Positions 53,901 to 56,900 of a stretch of DNA of 64,000 nucleotides are shown here, piece by piece. The notes beneath the pieces are model-generated. The model saw nothing but the letters and a program-made list of their open reading frames with translations. It had not been told where the DNA came from and searched no databases. The first letter of the stretch is position 1. Each line of letters begins with the position of its first letter. A program made the position numbers and the translations under genes. The DNA lies in contig NC_068922.1 in assembly GCF_023091745.1 (NCBI RefSeq), forward strand, positions 32,030,001 to 32,094,000, in the 5' to 3' direction. The DNA comes from Budorcas taxicolor. Its lineage: Eukaryota > Chordata > Mammalia > Artiodactyla > Bovidae.

Positions 53901-56900
53901 AAAACTTCCTGCTTAATTGAAGTAATAATTTTGGTATATCAATACACATGTGATGAAATATCCATGCACACAGATTTGTGAAGTTGGGAGAAGTTTGGAG
54001 ATCTAGCCTTATGGTATATGAGAAAAAGAGATAAAATACTTACCTTGACCAAACAAGAAGTGGACAGTGGGGAGGAATGAGAATGTATTAAGAAATAAAT
54101 CATGTAAGACCAATTAAGTTTCCTCCTGAGATTGAATGGCAGGCCATGTTAGGACAGGGGTTGGGGGAATTAATAGTATTATGTGCCCATGATATGATAT
54201 TATCTGGATGTTCACAGTAGTTTTGTGCCATTCTACTTCACATAGTATTTTTACCAAGAGATAAAATTAATTAGATGAAAGATTAAAATAAATGAACTAA
54301 ATAAAGTAATACTCCATCCCCAGTGGTTTTATTATTTGGTTGTTGTTTTTCAGTTGCTAGGTTGTGTTTGAGTCCTTGTGACCCCATGGACTGTAGCGTG
54401 CCAGGCTCCTCTGTCCTCCACTGTCTCCCAGAATTTGCTGAGATTCATTTCCACTGAGTCTGTGATGCTAGTTCTTCATTCTTTGACAACTCTGTTCTAA
54501 GATACTGTACCTTTTGGTGCAGTGTTGGATTCTTATTTTATTTTTCATTCAAATGCCTTGTAATATCTTATGCTTCAGTGAGCCATTTTCAAAACCACTA
54601 GCCTAGAATACATTATTTTATGGGTAGATTGGGTAAATTTTTGTGGTATAAGTGGCTCAAATGCAACTGGGTTGTTGTTTTTTTTCCTGTTTTCAGATCT
54701 TCCAGTCTATTTAAACTCACCATGCAGCTGTAGGTTGCAGTTATAGGAAGATAGATAGCTAAAATCTGTATATATATACATACAGATTTTATCTATCTGC
54801 CCATCTGTCTGATTATTGTCTATATATATCATATATCACCATAAATCAAACATGAATAATTTGATGTGTTTGTAAACCAAATAATGCTCACTATCTACAT
54901 GCAATTATCATGGGTCTTTATAACTATTTAATTATTTTGTTATTTTACAAACAGTTGTTGATGCTGAACCTACGCATACATTAATTACAACAAAAGGTAA
55001 GATCATCATGAACTTTTAAGTTCCGTATTAGCAATACATTGATACAGTGGGTTTGCTTTAAAAACCATAATTTTCCCTTCCTACACCCATTCCACTCTCA
55101 GTCAAATAGCTTGAGTGACTCTAGCCTTTGTTGTTAGGGCACTGATCACTCTTGAATGATACTCTAGAAAAGCCGGTCTTGGAGTCAGTTTGGTGTTTTT
55201 ATCCTAGGTCTTATTGTTGTTGTTGAGTCACTCAGTTGTGTCCGACTCTTTATGACCACATGGACTGTAGCCTGCCAGGCTCCTCTGTCCATGGGATTCT
55301 CCAGGCAAGAACTCTAGGCCTTACTGAGGACACTAATTGCTTTGTTACACTAATTGCCCTATGAGAACCCAGGGAAGAAATTTCTCTTAGGAATCCCTAT
55401 GATTTCTTTGTTTTCTTTTTTTTGAGCAATATTTAAAATTTTAGTTTTATCGACAGTTTGAATGAGGAACTGACCTCTTTCACTTATGTTGTTTGCTGCT
55501 AAAAAAAAGTAAAAGTGAGATGTGTGGCTTGCCTGCAGCTCTCTTAACTTCCTACATGCTGTTAACTAATACTCATGTGTTCAAATTTCCACTATTCATT
55601 TTCTTTTTTCCCTAATTTTCCCCCTTGGTTGTTATTATTATCACTGCTTTTACTATTCCACTTATCTTTATATGATGTATGTGTAAGCAGCCTTCAATTA
55701 TTTTTAAAAGGTACAAATATTTTAAAATATTATACTAGCTTACTGCTGCATAGATACATGGAATACTTTTGCAACTGAATAGTCATCTGAACATTTGAAT
55801 TAATCATCCATGGAATTCTATATTCATGTCCTAAATTTCTGTTTGGCAAGTGTCACTGGACAGGAAATCCATGCATTTTAGTTTTTCTAAGACAGTTGTA
55901 CTGTTCTCCATGGCACTCTTCTCTCTGCCTCCCTCCACTTGACTTTTTTCTAATATATTTACTTGTTTATAGCTGATCCAAGGAAGATGGAACCTTCTAA
56001 ACCGTCTAGCAGTGCGACAGGAGTAGTAGTCATCGTGGTCCTCCTGATTATACTGGGTGCTGGCTTCGCTGTGTACTTCTTTTATAAGAAAAGACGTGTG
56101 CATTTGCCTCGAGAGGATGCTTTTGAGAACACTCTGTATTTTAACAGTGGATCAAGTCCAGGAACTAACGATACGAAAGATCTCATGGGCAACATTGAAC
56201 AGAATGAACATGCGGCCATCTAGTATCATGGCATGATTTAGGTATATTTGAATTTCATAAAATTATAACTAAAATGGTAAGGTCTTTTGTTCAATGTGAT
56301 TATTTCCTTTCAAATTATAATAGTACTGTACTACACTGGTCTGTCTTTTTTCCTTTGCCGAGTGGAAGAAATAAATGCTCCTTTTTAAGCCTGGCAAGAT
56401 ATTTTCACAAAAGAGGGATAATGACATTGACTACTATGTTTAAGAAGATCTTAGGTGAATATACAGCATTAGTGTATAGCTCGTGTCAACTGCATTCAAA
56501 TTCAAGAACCCCAGAAACAACCAGCTAAGCATCCTGAAATCATTTAAGGAGATTCCAAAGACTTGTTACCCATGAAATAGTTATTTGATAATTAGAAGAC
56601 CATTTTAAAAGTCAAGTACATATAACCTCAGGTGACACAAAAATTTAGTCACCTTTTTCCTTATACCCATCTTGATTTTTTTAATCCCAGTTTTTCAGAA
56701 TTGTATTTGTACATGTGCAGAAAGAAAAAGGCAGCTGAGAATCTTGTCTGCCCCAAGCAAGATTTTCCAGGCTGAACATTACAAATGTGTTCTTTGTCCT
56801 GTTTTATGTATATCAGGAATGCAAAGATTTGAAATTAAAATGTAAATTTGCATAACCAGATGTACTTAGATAATGTGAAATAAACATCAAAGACAAGGTG
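2798..56900 (+). CDS. MRC1: MRC1 (macrophage mannose receptor 1, CD206), 3' two thirds of the gene: 21 coding exons plus 3' UTR
   Basis: Exon-by-exon translation matches the mannose receptor from the start of CTLD3 to the C-terminus. The coding parts total 2850 nt, giving 949 residues (numbered 1-949 in the entries below, residue 1 = Gly at 2798) and a TAG at 56221-56223. All 20 introns start GT and end AG, and every phase joins in frame. The family is a type I membrane endocytic receptor of macrophages, dendritic cells and sinusoidal endothelium; it clears mannosylated, fucosylated and sulfated glycoproteins and takes up glycan-bearing microbes. Visible here are six CTLDs, NxS/T sites (NQT, NSS, NAT, NST, NES), one membrane helix and a tail with an aromatic endocytosis motif. 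The start codon, signal peptide, cysteine-rich domain, FNII and CTLD1-2 lie upstream. No frameshift or premature stop was found in any exon. The identification is based on remembered human MRC1, whose domain order and linkers match closely. Confidence 0.98.
2914..4786. other. MRC1 intron inside CTLD3
   Basis: No exon or RNA gene recognised. AT-rich, mostly unique-looking. A short piece near 3286-3330 (gcttcccttggcagtccagtgg) resembles the start of a CHR-type SINE. Confidence 0.6.
4787..4935 (+). CDS. MRC1: MRC1 exon: middle of CTLD3
   Basis: Residues 39-88 plus one base of 89. The reading is YEQAFLTSLVGLRPERYFW, then IGLSDVQQKGTFQWT, the CTLD core with the conserved FWIGL-type strand, then THWNSDMPG. 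The long loop has no EPN or QPD sugar-binding tripeptide, so CTLD3 is not expected to bind calcium and mannose by itself. The donor gtatgtg follows CCA-G; an in-frame read-through past it meets a stop in the intron. Confidence 0.95.
5402..5703. mobile_element. 302-bp DNA transposon-like element with perfect 20-bp terminal inverted repeats
   Basis: The first 20 bases (taagtcccctacatacaaac, 5402-5421) are the exact reverse complement of the last 20 (5684-5703). The inner arms also match in part (caagtggcaaac against the opposite end less well). No open frame of note. The size and TIRs fit a non-autonomous cut-and-paste element (MITE); the terminal TA is compatible with the Tc1/mariner/Tigger group. 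Family not assigned. Confidence 0.75.
6640..7075 (+). mobile_element. Two L1 3' ends in tandem
   Basis: Both contain the ruminant L1 3' UTR signature 'atcactttgctgtata/acc...' and 'actatgctccaatataaaataa', at 6640-6740 and again at 6960-7075. The second copy also has the 'ttataacacagagagctctactcaat' block upstream. 5'-truncated, no ORF. Confidence 0.75.
7265..7580 (-). mobile_element. L1 3' UTR fragment, reverse orientation
   Basis: Reads as the reverse of the L1 3' end: gctttacaatgttgtattcatttctgctgt, then ccatatgtatacatagatccc and the pyrimidine-rich 'cccctctcccttcccccc' block. No ORF2 part. Confidence 0.7.
7833..8032 (+). CDS. MRC1: MRC1 exon: end of CTLD3, linker, start of CTLD4
   Basis: Residues 89-155; phase in 1, out 0. 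It opens with GRKAGCVAMKTG, closes CTLD3 with GLWDVLRCEEKAKFVCKHW (the last two conserved cysteines), runs through a Thr/Pro linker (about residues 126-137) and starts CTLD4 with KCPEDWGASSKTSLCFK. The donor is AAA|gtaagt. One exon holds the end of one domain and the start of the next, as in human MRC1. Confidence 0.96.
8033..10489. other. MRC1 intron inside CTLD4
   Basis: Mostly unique-looking AT-rich DNA with one short mariner-type palindrome (8788-8871). No coding exon recognised. Confidence 0.65.
8788..8871. mobile_element. 84-bp mariner-derived palindrome
   Basis: The left arm (tattgggttagccaaaaaat...) and the reverse complement of the right arm match at most positions over about 40 nt, meeting at a short loop near 8824-8832. 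The ends read like the ruminant mariner TIR ('ttgggttggccaaaaagttcg'). RNA from either strand would fold into one long hairpin. Confidence 0.8.
10490..10617 (+). CDS. MRC1: MRC1 exon: CTLD4, first helices
   Basis: Residues 156-197 plus two bases of 198; phase in 0, out 2. It reads LFAKGKHEKKTWFESRDFC, then RALGGDLASINNKEEQQAIW, the two-helix part of the lectin fold with the conserved cysteine and the GGDLASI segment. It is nearly identical to human. CTLD4 is the domain known to bind mannose, fucose and GlcNAc when expressed alone. Donor AC|gtaagt. Confidence 0.96.
10618..11266. other. MRC1 intron inside CTLD4
   Basis: 649 bp, of which about 280 bp is a composite BovB/Bov SINE insertion. The rest is AT-rich with no feature recognised. 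Confidence 0.7.
10667..10945. mobile_element. Composite BovB 3' end (minus) and Bov-A unit (plus)
   Basis: 10667-10805 matches the reversed BovB 3' end (ttgttattattcagttgtca, ccgactctgca, catgtccattgagttggtgatg). 10850-10945 matches a forward Bov-A unit (cctggagaattccatggaca ... cagacacaactgagtgact). The two face each other and share ends, so the piece can fold back on itself. Confidence 0.75.
11267..11354 (+). CDS. MRC1: MRC1 exon: CTLD4, central strands
   Basis: Residues 198-227; phase in 2, out 0. It reads TASGSYHELFWLGLTYGSPS, then EGFTWSDGSP. The WLGL strand and the TWSDGSP turn are the standard C-type lectin landmarks before the calcium-binding loop. Acceptor ttgcag at 11261-11266; donor CCT|gtgagt. 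Confidence 0.95.
11647..11766 (+). mobile_element. Bov-A2/Bov-tA SINE with AGC-repeat tail
   Basis: Well-preserved unit from gcaacccactccagtgttct to gaagcgacttagcagcag, ending in (AGC)5. The low divergence suggests a young insertion. Confidence 0.9.
12240..12365 (-). mobile_element. Bov-A type SINE
   Basis: Starts agtgaagtgaagtcgctcag and ends ggttgccatttccttctcca, the reversed Bov-A unit with a short internal change. Confidence 0.9.
12705..12905 (-). mobile_element. Full-length Bov-tA SINE 55 bp upstream of the CTLD4 EPN exon
   Basis: Reads gaaagtgaaagttagtcaca, 'tggactgtagcctgccaggc', 'ttcctgacccagggattgaa' and 'tgcattgcaggcagattctt' in order: a complete Bov-tA in reverse. It leaves only about 55 bp of original intron before the acceptor at 12960. 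Confidence 0.92.
12961..13105 (+). CDS. MRC1: MRC1 exon: CTLD4 calcium/sugar-binding site (EPN and WND)
   Basis: Residues 228-275 plus one base of 276; phase in 0, out 1. The EPN tripeptide (237-239, bases 12988-12996) is the mannose-type specificity motif and WND (258-260, bases 13051-13059) supplies the other calcium ligands; Glu245 in NVEYC completes the usual set. From family knowledge this is the main calcium-dependent carbohydrate site of the receptor, and all ligand residues are present. The domain closes with NDINCEHLNNWICQIRKG. A minus-strand Bov-tA SINE ends only about 55 bp upstream of the acceptor. Confidence 0.97.
13858..14700 (-). mobile_element. BovB LINE, 5'-truncated
   Basis: Reverse-strand BovB 3' end. 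It starts at gttcagttcagtcactcagt and runs into ORF2 C-terminal coding sequence. It stops abruptly at about 14700 inside the reverse transcriptase region. Confidence 0.92.
14235..14606 (-). pseudogene. BovB ORF2 fragment after the RT active site
   Basis: A 123-codon open stretch reading MAETEEELKSLLMKVQGENR and later FIFLGSKITADGDCSHEIKR, the BovB segment just after the RT catalytic loop. No start or function of its own; part of the truncated element. Confidence 0.88.
15040..15230 (+). repeat. MIR-like ancient SINE
   Basis: Contains 'attgagcagcttctaaatac' and the downstream 'gctgagaaaattaaaggtaa' and 'gaactgggatttggacctag' blocks, typical of the MIR core. Highly diverged. Confidence 0.6.
15334..15421 (+). 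other. Exon-like segment with strong splice signals, not part of known MRC1
   Basis: A dense pyrimidine tract (15307-15330) ends in CCACAG at 15328-15333; the segment ends AGG|gtatga at 15421. It is open in one frame but has no lectin features. Joined to the CTLD4 exon ending at 13105 (phase 1), it would give Ala then TGA at once. Its 88 nt is not a multiple of 3. As a separate exon the next intron would be only 57 bp, so use as an alternative acceptor extending the 15479 exon is more plausible. Unproven. Confidence 0.3.
15479..15520 (+). CDS. MRC1: MRC1 exon: 42-nt proline-rich linker between CTLD4 and CTLD5
   Basis: Residues 276-289 plus one base of 290; phase 1-1, so it can be skipped without frame change. 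It reads GQTPKPEPTPAPHD, a proline-rich spacer as in human (QTPKPEPTPAPQD). The acceptor is ttttccag and the donor gtaggtg. A much longer pyrimidine tract and AG lie about 145 bp upstream (see the 15334 entry). Confidence 0.93.
15536..15940 (-). mobile_element. L1 3' end, truncated
   Basis: Reverse L1 3' UTR: ttaattgaaggctaatcact, 'tctgccatacatcaacatga', a CT-rich 'cctcctcccacctccctccc' block, and 'ttaatatactattggtg'. It stops where the next L1 begins in the same orientation. Confidence 0.8.
16419..16685 (-). pseudogene. L1 ORF2 C-terminal fragment
   Basis: 88 open codons with the typical end of L1 ORF2: KPPYDPAIPLLGIYPEETKI and later WYIYTMEHYSAIK. Interrupted on the upstream side. Confidence 0.9.
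17358..17555 (-). pseudogene. L1 ORF2 fragment
   Basis: Open for 65 codons; the segment GGINLPDFRLYYKATVIKTV followed by WYWHRKRNTDQWNR belongs to the ORF2 C-terminal half. Confidence 0.9.
17716..18387 (-). pseudogene. L1 ORF2 reverse transcriptase fragment, catalytically damaged
   Basis: 223 codons cover the RT core. SIDAKKAFDKIEHPF is motif A with its aspartate. The usual RQGCPLSP motif is changed to GQWCPPSP. The catalytic loop is FSDD (118-121) instead of FADD. The frame is lost on both sides. A fossil only. Confidence 0.92.
18447..19203 (-). pseudogene. L1 ORF2 middle region in several short frames
   Basis: Short open pieces read KENYRPVSLMNIDAKILNKI (18447-18659), NLPRLNQEEIEIMNNPITST (18670-18858) and INKIDKPLARLIKKN (18825-19067). 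They are successive parts of ORF2 between endonuclease and RT, separated by stops. Confidence 0.85.
19350..19548. repeat. Tandem repeat, period about 54 bp, about 3.5 copies
   Basis: The phrase ggggtcct(t/a)ctctgt recurs at 19387, 19441 and 19494, with related 'ttcag.acatcagg.ac.tagag.ggctccc' text between; a partial copy precedes 19387. It lies between the L1 ORF2 and 5' UTR parts and probably belongs to the L1 5' region. Confidence 0.7.
20425..20830 (-). mobile_element. Ancient MaLR-type LTR (MLT1/MST-like)
   Basis: Begins tttcctatagctgctgtaac, then 'ttacagttctggaggtcagg' and ends near 'aggataatctctccatctaa', the reverse of MaLR LTRs. Solo LTR, heavily diverged, with no internal retroviral genes seen. 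Confidence 0.65.
20976..21140 (+). mobile_element. CHR-type tRNA-derived SINE
   Basis: Reads gacctccctgttgatccagt, then 'gctaagactccatgctccaa', 'gaggttcgatccttggttag' (B-box-like) and an A-rich tail. This is the cetartiodactyl SINE family distinct from Bov-tA. Confidence 0.8.
21637..21800 (+). CDS. MRC1: MRC1 exon: start of CTLD5
   Basis: Residues 290-344; phase in 1, out 0. It reads NLPVTDDGWVIYKDYQYYFS, then KEKATMDKAREFCKRNFGDL and TSIRSESEKKFLWKY. Opening strand, first helix with cysteine and the GDLTSI segment fit a CTLD and follow human CTLD5 closely. Acceptor tttttcag; donor TAT|gtaaga. Confidence 0.96.
21801..22854. other. MRC1 intron inside CTLD5
   Basis: No repeat or exon recognised; AT-rich unique-looking sequence. 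Confidence 0.55.
22855..22922 (+). CDS. MRC1: MRC1 exon: CTLD5, central strand
   Basis: Residues 345-366 plus two bases of 367; phase in 0, out 2. It reads VNRNDVQPAYFIGLLISLDKKF. YFIGL is the central beta strand of the lectin fold. The donor is AT|gtaagt, and the split codon AT|T gives Ile just before WMDG, where human has Ala. Confidence 0.94.
22923..23995. other. MRC1 intron inside CTLD5
   Basis: Holds a minus-strand CHR-type SINE (23365-23517) and a short Bov-tA start (about 23677-23705: gggcttcccttgtggctcag). Rest unremarkable. Confidence 0.6.
23365..23517 (-). mobile_element. CHR-type SINE, reversed
   Basis: Ends 'cttaaccactgcaccatcag gaaagtccc' and contains 'cctgaccagggatgatacct', the reverse of the family's start and B-box block. 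Confidence 0.75.
23996..24096 (+). CDS. MRC1: MRC1 exon: CTLD5 sugar-binding loop (EPN)
   Basis: Residues 367-400 plus one base of 401. It reads WMDGSKVDYVAWATGEPNFA, then NDDENCVTMYSNSG. EPN is at residues 383-385 (24042-24050), with acidic residues in NDDENC. CTLD5 is the second CTLD of the receptor with a full calcium/mannose signature; from family knowledge it supports CTLD4 in binding multivalent ligands. The intron downstream begins gtagac and runs straight into an old LINE fragment. Confidence 0.95.
24110..24830 (-). mobile_element. Two L1 3'-end fragments, reversed
   Basis: 24110-24410 has 'gtggtaaaattacataatat' and 'aaactgaaactctgtcccca', typical of old L1M/mammalian L1 3' ends. 24480-24830 has the ruminant L1 3' UTR block ('cctgtgctatacagtaagtt', 'ccatgtctctgcaaatggca'). 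Confidence 0.7.
25005..25275 (-). repeat. MIR-like ancient SINE
   Basis: 'tctttatctgtaaaatggga' and the later 'tcatagtaagtgcttgatta' are MIR hallmarks. Interrupted and diverged. Confidence 0.6.
25425..25660 (+). mobile_element. L1 3' end
   Basis: Reads 'ctactgtatggcacagggaa', 'ctgtgctgtacactcaaaac' and 'ctttacttcaataaaaag', the L1 3' UTR end, with a TA-rich stretch inserted at 25515-25580. Confidence 0.7.
25726..25868 (+). CDS. MRC1: MRC1 exon: end of CTLD5 (WND), linker, start of CTLD6
   Basis: Residues 401-448; phase in 1, out 0. WND (403-405, bases 25731-25739) completes the CTLD5 calcium site, and NCGYPNAFICQRHN closes the domain. The linker carries two sequons (NSS, NAT) and a TAVPTTVSVPGG stretch, then CTLD6 begins CKEGWNFYNHK. 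Donor AAG|gtatta. Confidence 0.95.
26210..26324 (+). CDS. MRC1: MRC1 exon: CTLD6, first helices
   Basis: Residues 449-486 plus one base of 487; phase in 0, out 1. It reads CFKIFGFVEEERKNWQEARK, then DCIGFGGNLASIHNEKEQ. It follows the previous exon after an intron of only 341 bp, the shortest in the window. The GGNLASI segment and cysteine spacing fit a CTLD. Acceptor catcccag; donor CAAG|gtgtgt. Confidence 0.95.
26450..26670 (+). repeat. MIR-like ancient SINE
   Basis: 'ggcactgtgctgagtgtctt', then 'gaggaagtggtgttcaggaa' and 'gactgggaatcaaactgggt', the MIR order. Diverged. Confidence 0.65.
28360..28803. mobile_element. Ancient non-autonomous DNA transposon (hAT-like)
   Basis: Starts cagtgacccacc...ccaaccttttgggcaccagg gactgg and ends with the roughly inverted text 'ggaccagtctgtggctcagg' followed by ggagaccccgttg. 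The internal text (tctcataaggagcatgcaac; gatctgacaggaggtggagc) is a widespread mammalian element I recognise but cannot name with certainty. Confidence 0.6.
29740..29906 (+). CDS. MRC1: MRC1 exon: CTLD6, central strands and long loop
   Basis: Residues 487-542; phase in 1, out 0. It reads AFLTYHMKNSTFNAWTGLND, then INSEHTFLWTDGRGVHYTNW and GKGYPGGRRSSLSYED. NST is a sequon. The loop GKGYPGGRRS replaces EPN, so no mannose-type site is expected. An in-frame ATG (29757) lies inside the exon but this is not a gene start. Acceptor ctttcag; donor GAT|gtaagt. Confidence 0.95.
30430..30516 (+). mobile_element. Bov-A2 SINE 3' part with (AGC)n tail
   Basis: Reads cagcggagcctggtgggctg to gaagcgacttagcagcagca; 5'-truncated, low divergence. 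Confidence 0.88.
31866..31965 (+). mobile_element. BovB 3' end / Bov-A fragment
   Basis: 'ggagttggtgatggacaggg' through 'cggacacaactgagcgactg' is the forward BovB 3' end. Confidence 0.85.
32066..32238 (-). mobile_element. BovB 3' end, reversed
   Basis: 'ttgttgttcagtcaccgagt' through 'tgaatg' after 'catctcatcctctgctgccc' is the reversed BovB 3' end. With the forward copy at 31866-31965 it forms an inverted pair about 100 bp apart, shortly upstream of the 32380 exon. Confidence 0.85.
32380..32482 (+). CDS. MRC1: MRC1 exon: end of CTLD6
   Basis: Residues 543-576 plus one base of 577; phase in 0, out 1. It reads ADCVVVIGGNTRDAGKWMDD, then TCDSKRGYICQTQP. Cysteine positions close CTLD6. The acceptor (actatacag) sits about 19 bp after a run of 21 T (32340-32360), an unusually long homopolymer close to a splice site. 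Confidence 0.95.
33770..33850. repeat. (CT)n/(TA)n microsatellite
   Basis: tctctctctatatatatata followed by further tatata and ctctctctgtatatata blocks. Confidence 0.85.
33985..34105 (+). mobile_element. CHR-type SINE
   Basis: 'aaaattccctgatggtccaa', 'aggactctgtgcttccatgg' and 'gttccatccctggtcgggta', then an A-rich tail. Confidence 0.75.
34835..35080 (+). repeat. Ancient hAT/Charlie-like element
   Basis: 'gttggcaaccttttcctgta', 'attgcaggctttgctgtcca' and 'gtggctgagttccattgaaa' match a common mammalian MER-type DNA transposon. Family name uncertain. Confidence 0.55.
35936..36168 (+). CDS. MRC1: MRC1 exon: linker and most of CTLD7
   Basis: Residues 577-654; phase in 1, out 0; at 233 nt the longest internal exon here. 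A Ser/Pro/Thr linker (DPSLPSSPTTTLTDG) leads into FIKYGESSYSLMKLKLQWHE, then ADNYCKMHTSHIASILDPYS and NAFAWMHMQTLNEPVWIALN. The first linker residues differ most from human, as expected for a linker, while the domain is conserved. Donor TTG|gtaaga. Confidence 0.95.
36290..36710 (+). mobile_element. L1 3' end
   Basis: Reads 'gtaaatcagaaagagaaaaa', 'aatatggaatctagaaaaat', 'gcagacgtagagaacggatt', ending 'attatgctccagttaaaaat'. Ruminant L1 3' UTR. Confidence 0.85.
37620..37940 (+). mobile_element. L1 3' end
   Basis: Reads 'tatttacaaagcagaaaaag' to 'actctactccaataaataaa', with a short AATA repeat tail. Confidence 0.8.
38362..38570 (-). mobile_element. Full-length Bov-tA SINE
   Basis: From 'agtgaagctcagtcgagtcc' to 'gagccaccagggaagccctc'; all blocks present in reverse. 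Confidence 0.93.
39330..39495 (+). CDS. MRC1: MRC1 exon: end of CTLD7
   Basis: Residues 655-709 plus one base of 710; phase in 0, out 1. It reads TNNDYIWTDKWRVRYTNWAA, then DEPRLKSACAYMDLDGYWKT and AQCNESFYFLCKRSD. The loop has DEP rather than EPN, so mannose binding is not expected. NES is a sequon. Acceptor ttattacag; donor gtaatc. Confidence 0.96.
40499..40801 (+). pseudogene. BovB ORF2 endonuclease fragment
   Basis: 100 open codons with MARVNIDILGISELKWMGKG and VIQVYAPTINVKEAEVEQFY, the N-terminal AP-endonuclease-like domain of BovB. The Glu of the SELKW motif is kept. A TAA follows LYEDL-like text at 40799-40801. Confidence 0.9.
41622..41897 (+). mobile_element. Two Bov-A units in tandem inside BovB
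   Basis: Unit 1 (41622-41745) ends 'cagacacgactgagcaactt'; unit 2 (41765-41890) ends 'gaagcgacttagcagcagca'. They are joined by 'cactttcacttgtcactttc'. BovB coding text stops before and resumes after ('gagattaagaagatgtgaca'). This is the dimeric Bov-A2 form. Confidence 0.9.
41981..43219 (+). pseudogene. BovB ORF2 reverse transcriptase and C-terminal part, several frames
   Basis: Open pieces read TPVQLHSF-like and VQAGFRKGRGTRDQ (42133-42384), KILKEMEIPDHLTWLPRSLY (42460-42756), FRYSDDSTLMAESEEELKSL (42585-42887) and FIFLGSNITVNSDCSHEIKR (42899-43219). The catalytic loop is YSDD instead of YADD. At least three frame changes; inactive. Confidence 0.9.
44016..44165 (+). CDS. MRC1: MRC1 exon: linker and start of CTLD8
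   Basis: Residues 710-759 plus one base of 760; phase 1-1. It reads EIPATEPPQLPGRCPETEHS, then AWIPFHGHCYYIESSFTRNW and GQASLECLRM. It starts CTLD8 with the conserved HCYY and first helix. The exon is symmetric, so skipping keeps the frame. It is followed by the largest intron of the window (8.7 kb). Confidence 0.96.
44840..46095 (-). mobile_element. Old L1 3' part
   Basis: 3' UTR text 'ttttattgaggtgtagtgga' then ORF2 C-terminal remnants: the 45236-45589 frame includes LLTIAKIWKQPKCPSTGEWL, typical of L1 ORF2. Diverged, pre-ruminant L1. Confidence 0.8.
46107..46165 (+). mobile_element. Bov-tA 5' fragment
   Basis: 'ttgggcttcattatggctca gctggtaaagaatctgcctg' is the SINE start; truncated within 60 bp. 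Confidence 0.75.
46170..46620 (-). mobile_element. Old L1 endonuclease-region fragment
   Basis: On the minus strand, near 46370-46400, it reads NVNGLNSPIK, the conserved start of the L1 ORF2 endonuclease domain. Flanking text is typical of old L1 5' halves. Confidence 0.6.
46955..47152 (-). mobile_element. Bov-tA SINE, rearranged
   Basis: A reversed Bov-tA ('cttcccaacccaggcttcaa', 'gattctttaccggctgagcc') followed by a short forward end ('gggacacgactgagcgactg'). Confidence 0.85.
47470..47568 (-). mobile_element. Bov-A SINE, internally deleted
   Basis: 'aagtgaagtcgctcagttgt' to 'gctggagtggattgccattt', missing the 'gcgaccccatggactgtag' block. Confidence 0.88.
47612..49835 (-). mobile_element. 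BovB LINE, 5'-truncated, with a long open RT frame
   Basis: 3' end at 'tcagttcagttcagttcagtcactcagtcg' side (47612); it runs through RT and into the region upstream, ending near 49835. About 2.2 kb. Antisense to MRC1. Coding text at 49412-49831 (minus) is the segment between endonuclease and RT. Confidence 0.93.
48063..49058 (-). pseudogene. BovB ORF2 reverse transcriptase, 331 open codons
   Basis: Contains in order: WPQDWKRSVFIPVPKKGNAK, FRKGRGTRDQ, motif A FIDYVKAFD (119-127), GVRQSCILSPCLFN (177-190) and the catalytic YADD (221-224). RT aspartates are all present. A C11-A9 run (48196-48215 on +) encodes FFFGGGG where other copies here read FIFLG. Relative to the 13858 copy this is a net +6 nt, which keeps the frame. 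No endonuclease upstream in frame, so it is not a functional element. Confidence 0.92.
49836..49965 (-). mobile_element. Bov-A SINE
   Basis: 'gtgctgtgctaagttgcttc' to 'aggtgtgggttgccatgcac', reversed unit directly beside the BovB. Confidence 0.88.
51720..51960 (-). repeat. MIR-like ancient SINE
   Basis: 'tgacatgccatgactttgcc'-like text, then 'ccttatctgtaaaatggagt' and 'gttgtaaaattttagtgaga', the reversed MIR order. Diverged. Confidence 0.65.
52312..52347. repeat. (CTAC)n microsatellite
   Basis: Five CTAC units in 'ctacctacctacctacctac' followed by imperfect CTTT/CTAT units. Confidence 0.85.
52905..53018 (+). CDS. MRC1: MRC1 exon: CTLD8, second helix and central strand
   Basis: Residues 760-797 plus one base of 798; phase 1-1. 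It reads GSSLVTIESAAELSFLSYRV, then EPLQSKTNFWIGLYRNVE. SLVTIES and FWIGL are the standard CTLD landmarks. Acceptor tttgtag; donor gtaatt. Confidence 0.95.
53019..53556. other. MRC1 intron inside CTLD8
   Basis: AT-rich; no repeat or exon recognised apart from a short duplicated 'aatatttcaaaatgttgaaa' phrase near 53048-53090. Confidence 0.55.
53557..53721 (+). CDS. MRC1: MRC1 exon: end of CTLD8
   Basis: Residues 798-852 plus one base of 853; phase 1-1. It reads GMWLWINNNPVSFVNWKTGD, then PSGERTDCVTLYASSGLWSN and IHCSSYKGYICKRPK. The loop is GDPSGER, not EPN. The final cysteines close CTLD8, the most membrane-proximal lectin domain. Donor A|gtaagt. Confidence 0.96.
54339..54472 (-). mobile_element. 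BovB 3' end
   Basis: 'ggttgttgtttttcagttgc' to 'ccactgagtctgtgatgcta', the reversed BovB end. Confidence 0.85.
54745..54835. repeat. TA/GATA-rich low-complexity stretch with an inverted repeat
   Basis: 'aaaatctgtatata' and 'tatacatacagatttt' face each other at 54762-54790; flanked by GATA and CTAT units. Confidence 0.7.
54955..54996 (+). CDS. MRC1: MRC1 exon: 42-nt juxtamembrane stalk
   Basis: Residues 853-866 plus one base of 867; phase 1-1 and 42 nt, the same size and phase as the CTLD4-CTLD5 linker exon. It reads IVDAEPTHTLITTK; human has IIDAKPTHELLTTK. Too short to be found as an open frame alone; placed by homology, its acag acceptor and the gtaaga donor. The stalk is where ectodomain shedding is expected in this family. 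Confidence 0.93.
54997..55972. other. MRC1 last intron
   Basis: Holds one reversed Bov-A SINE (55212-55315); otherwise unique-looking. Confidence 0.6.
55212..55315 (-). mobile_element. Bov-A SINE
   Basis: 'attgttgttgttgagtcact' to 'ggattctccaggcaagaact'; truncated reversed unit. Confidence 0.88.
55973..56223 (+). CDS. MRC1: MRC1 last coding exon: transmembrane helix and cytoplasmic tail
   Basis: Residues 867-949 and TAG. After ADPRKMEPSKPSSSATG comes the hydrophobic helix (about 884-904, VVVIVVLLIILGAGFAVYFF) and the stop-transfer KKRR. The tail has FENTLY at 917-922 (56122-56139), the tyrosine-based endocytosis signal known in this receptor, followed by Phe923, giving the YF pair linked to endosomal sorting. 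The tail ends EQNEHAAI where human has EQNEHSVI, and PRED replaces human PQEG before the motif. Acceptor gtttatag; the 5' part extends open into the intron by chance. Confidence 0.97.
56370..56375 (+). terminator. Proximal poly(A) signal candidate AATAAA
   Basis: AATAAA about 150 bp after the stop. It is followed by gctcctttttaagc, with no strong GT-rich element. It could give a short 3' UTR form; less likely than the distal site. Confidence 0.35.
56879..56884 (+). terminator. Distal poly(A) signal AATAAA of MRC1
   Basis: Canonical AATAAA about 655 bp after the stop, with a GT-rich downstream element within 30 bp. That gives a 3' UTR of roughly 680 nt, the size expected for mammalian MRC1 mRNA. 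Confidence 0.75.

Larger units (their letters stand above)
53722..54954. other. MRC1 intron before the stalk exon
   Basis: Contains a reversed BovB end (54339-54472) and a GATA/TATA-rich stretch (54745-54835). Rest unremarkable. Confidence 0.6.
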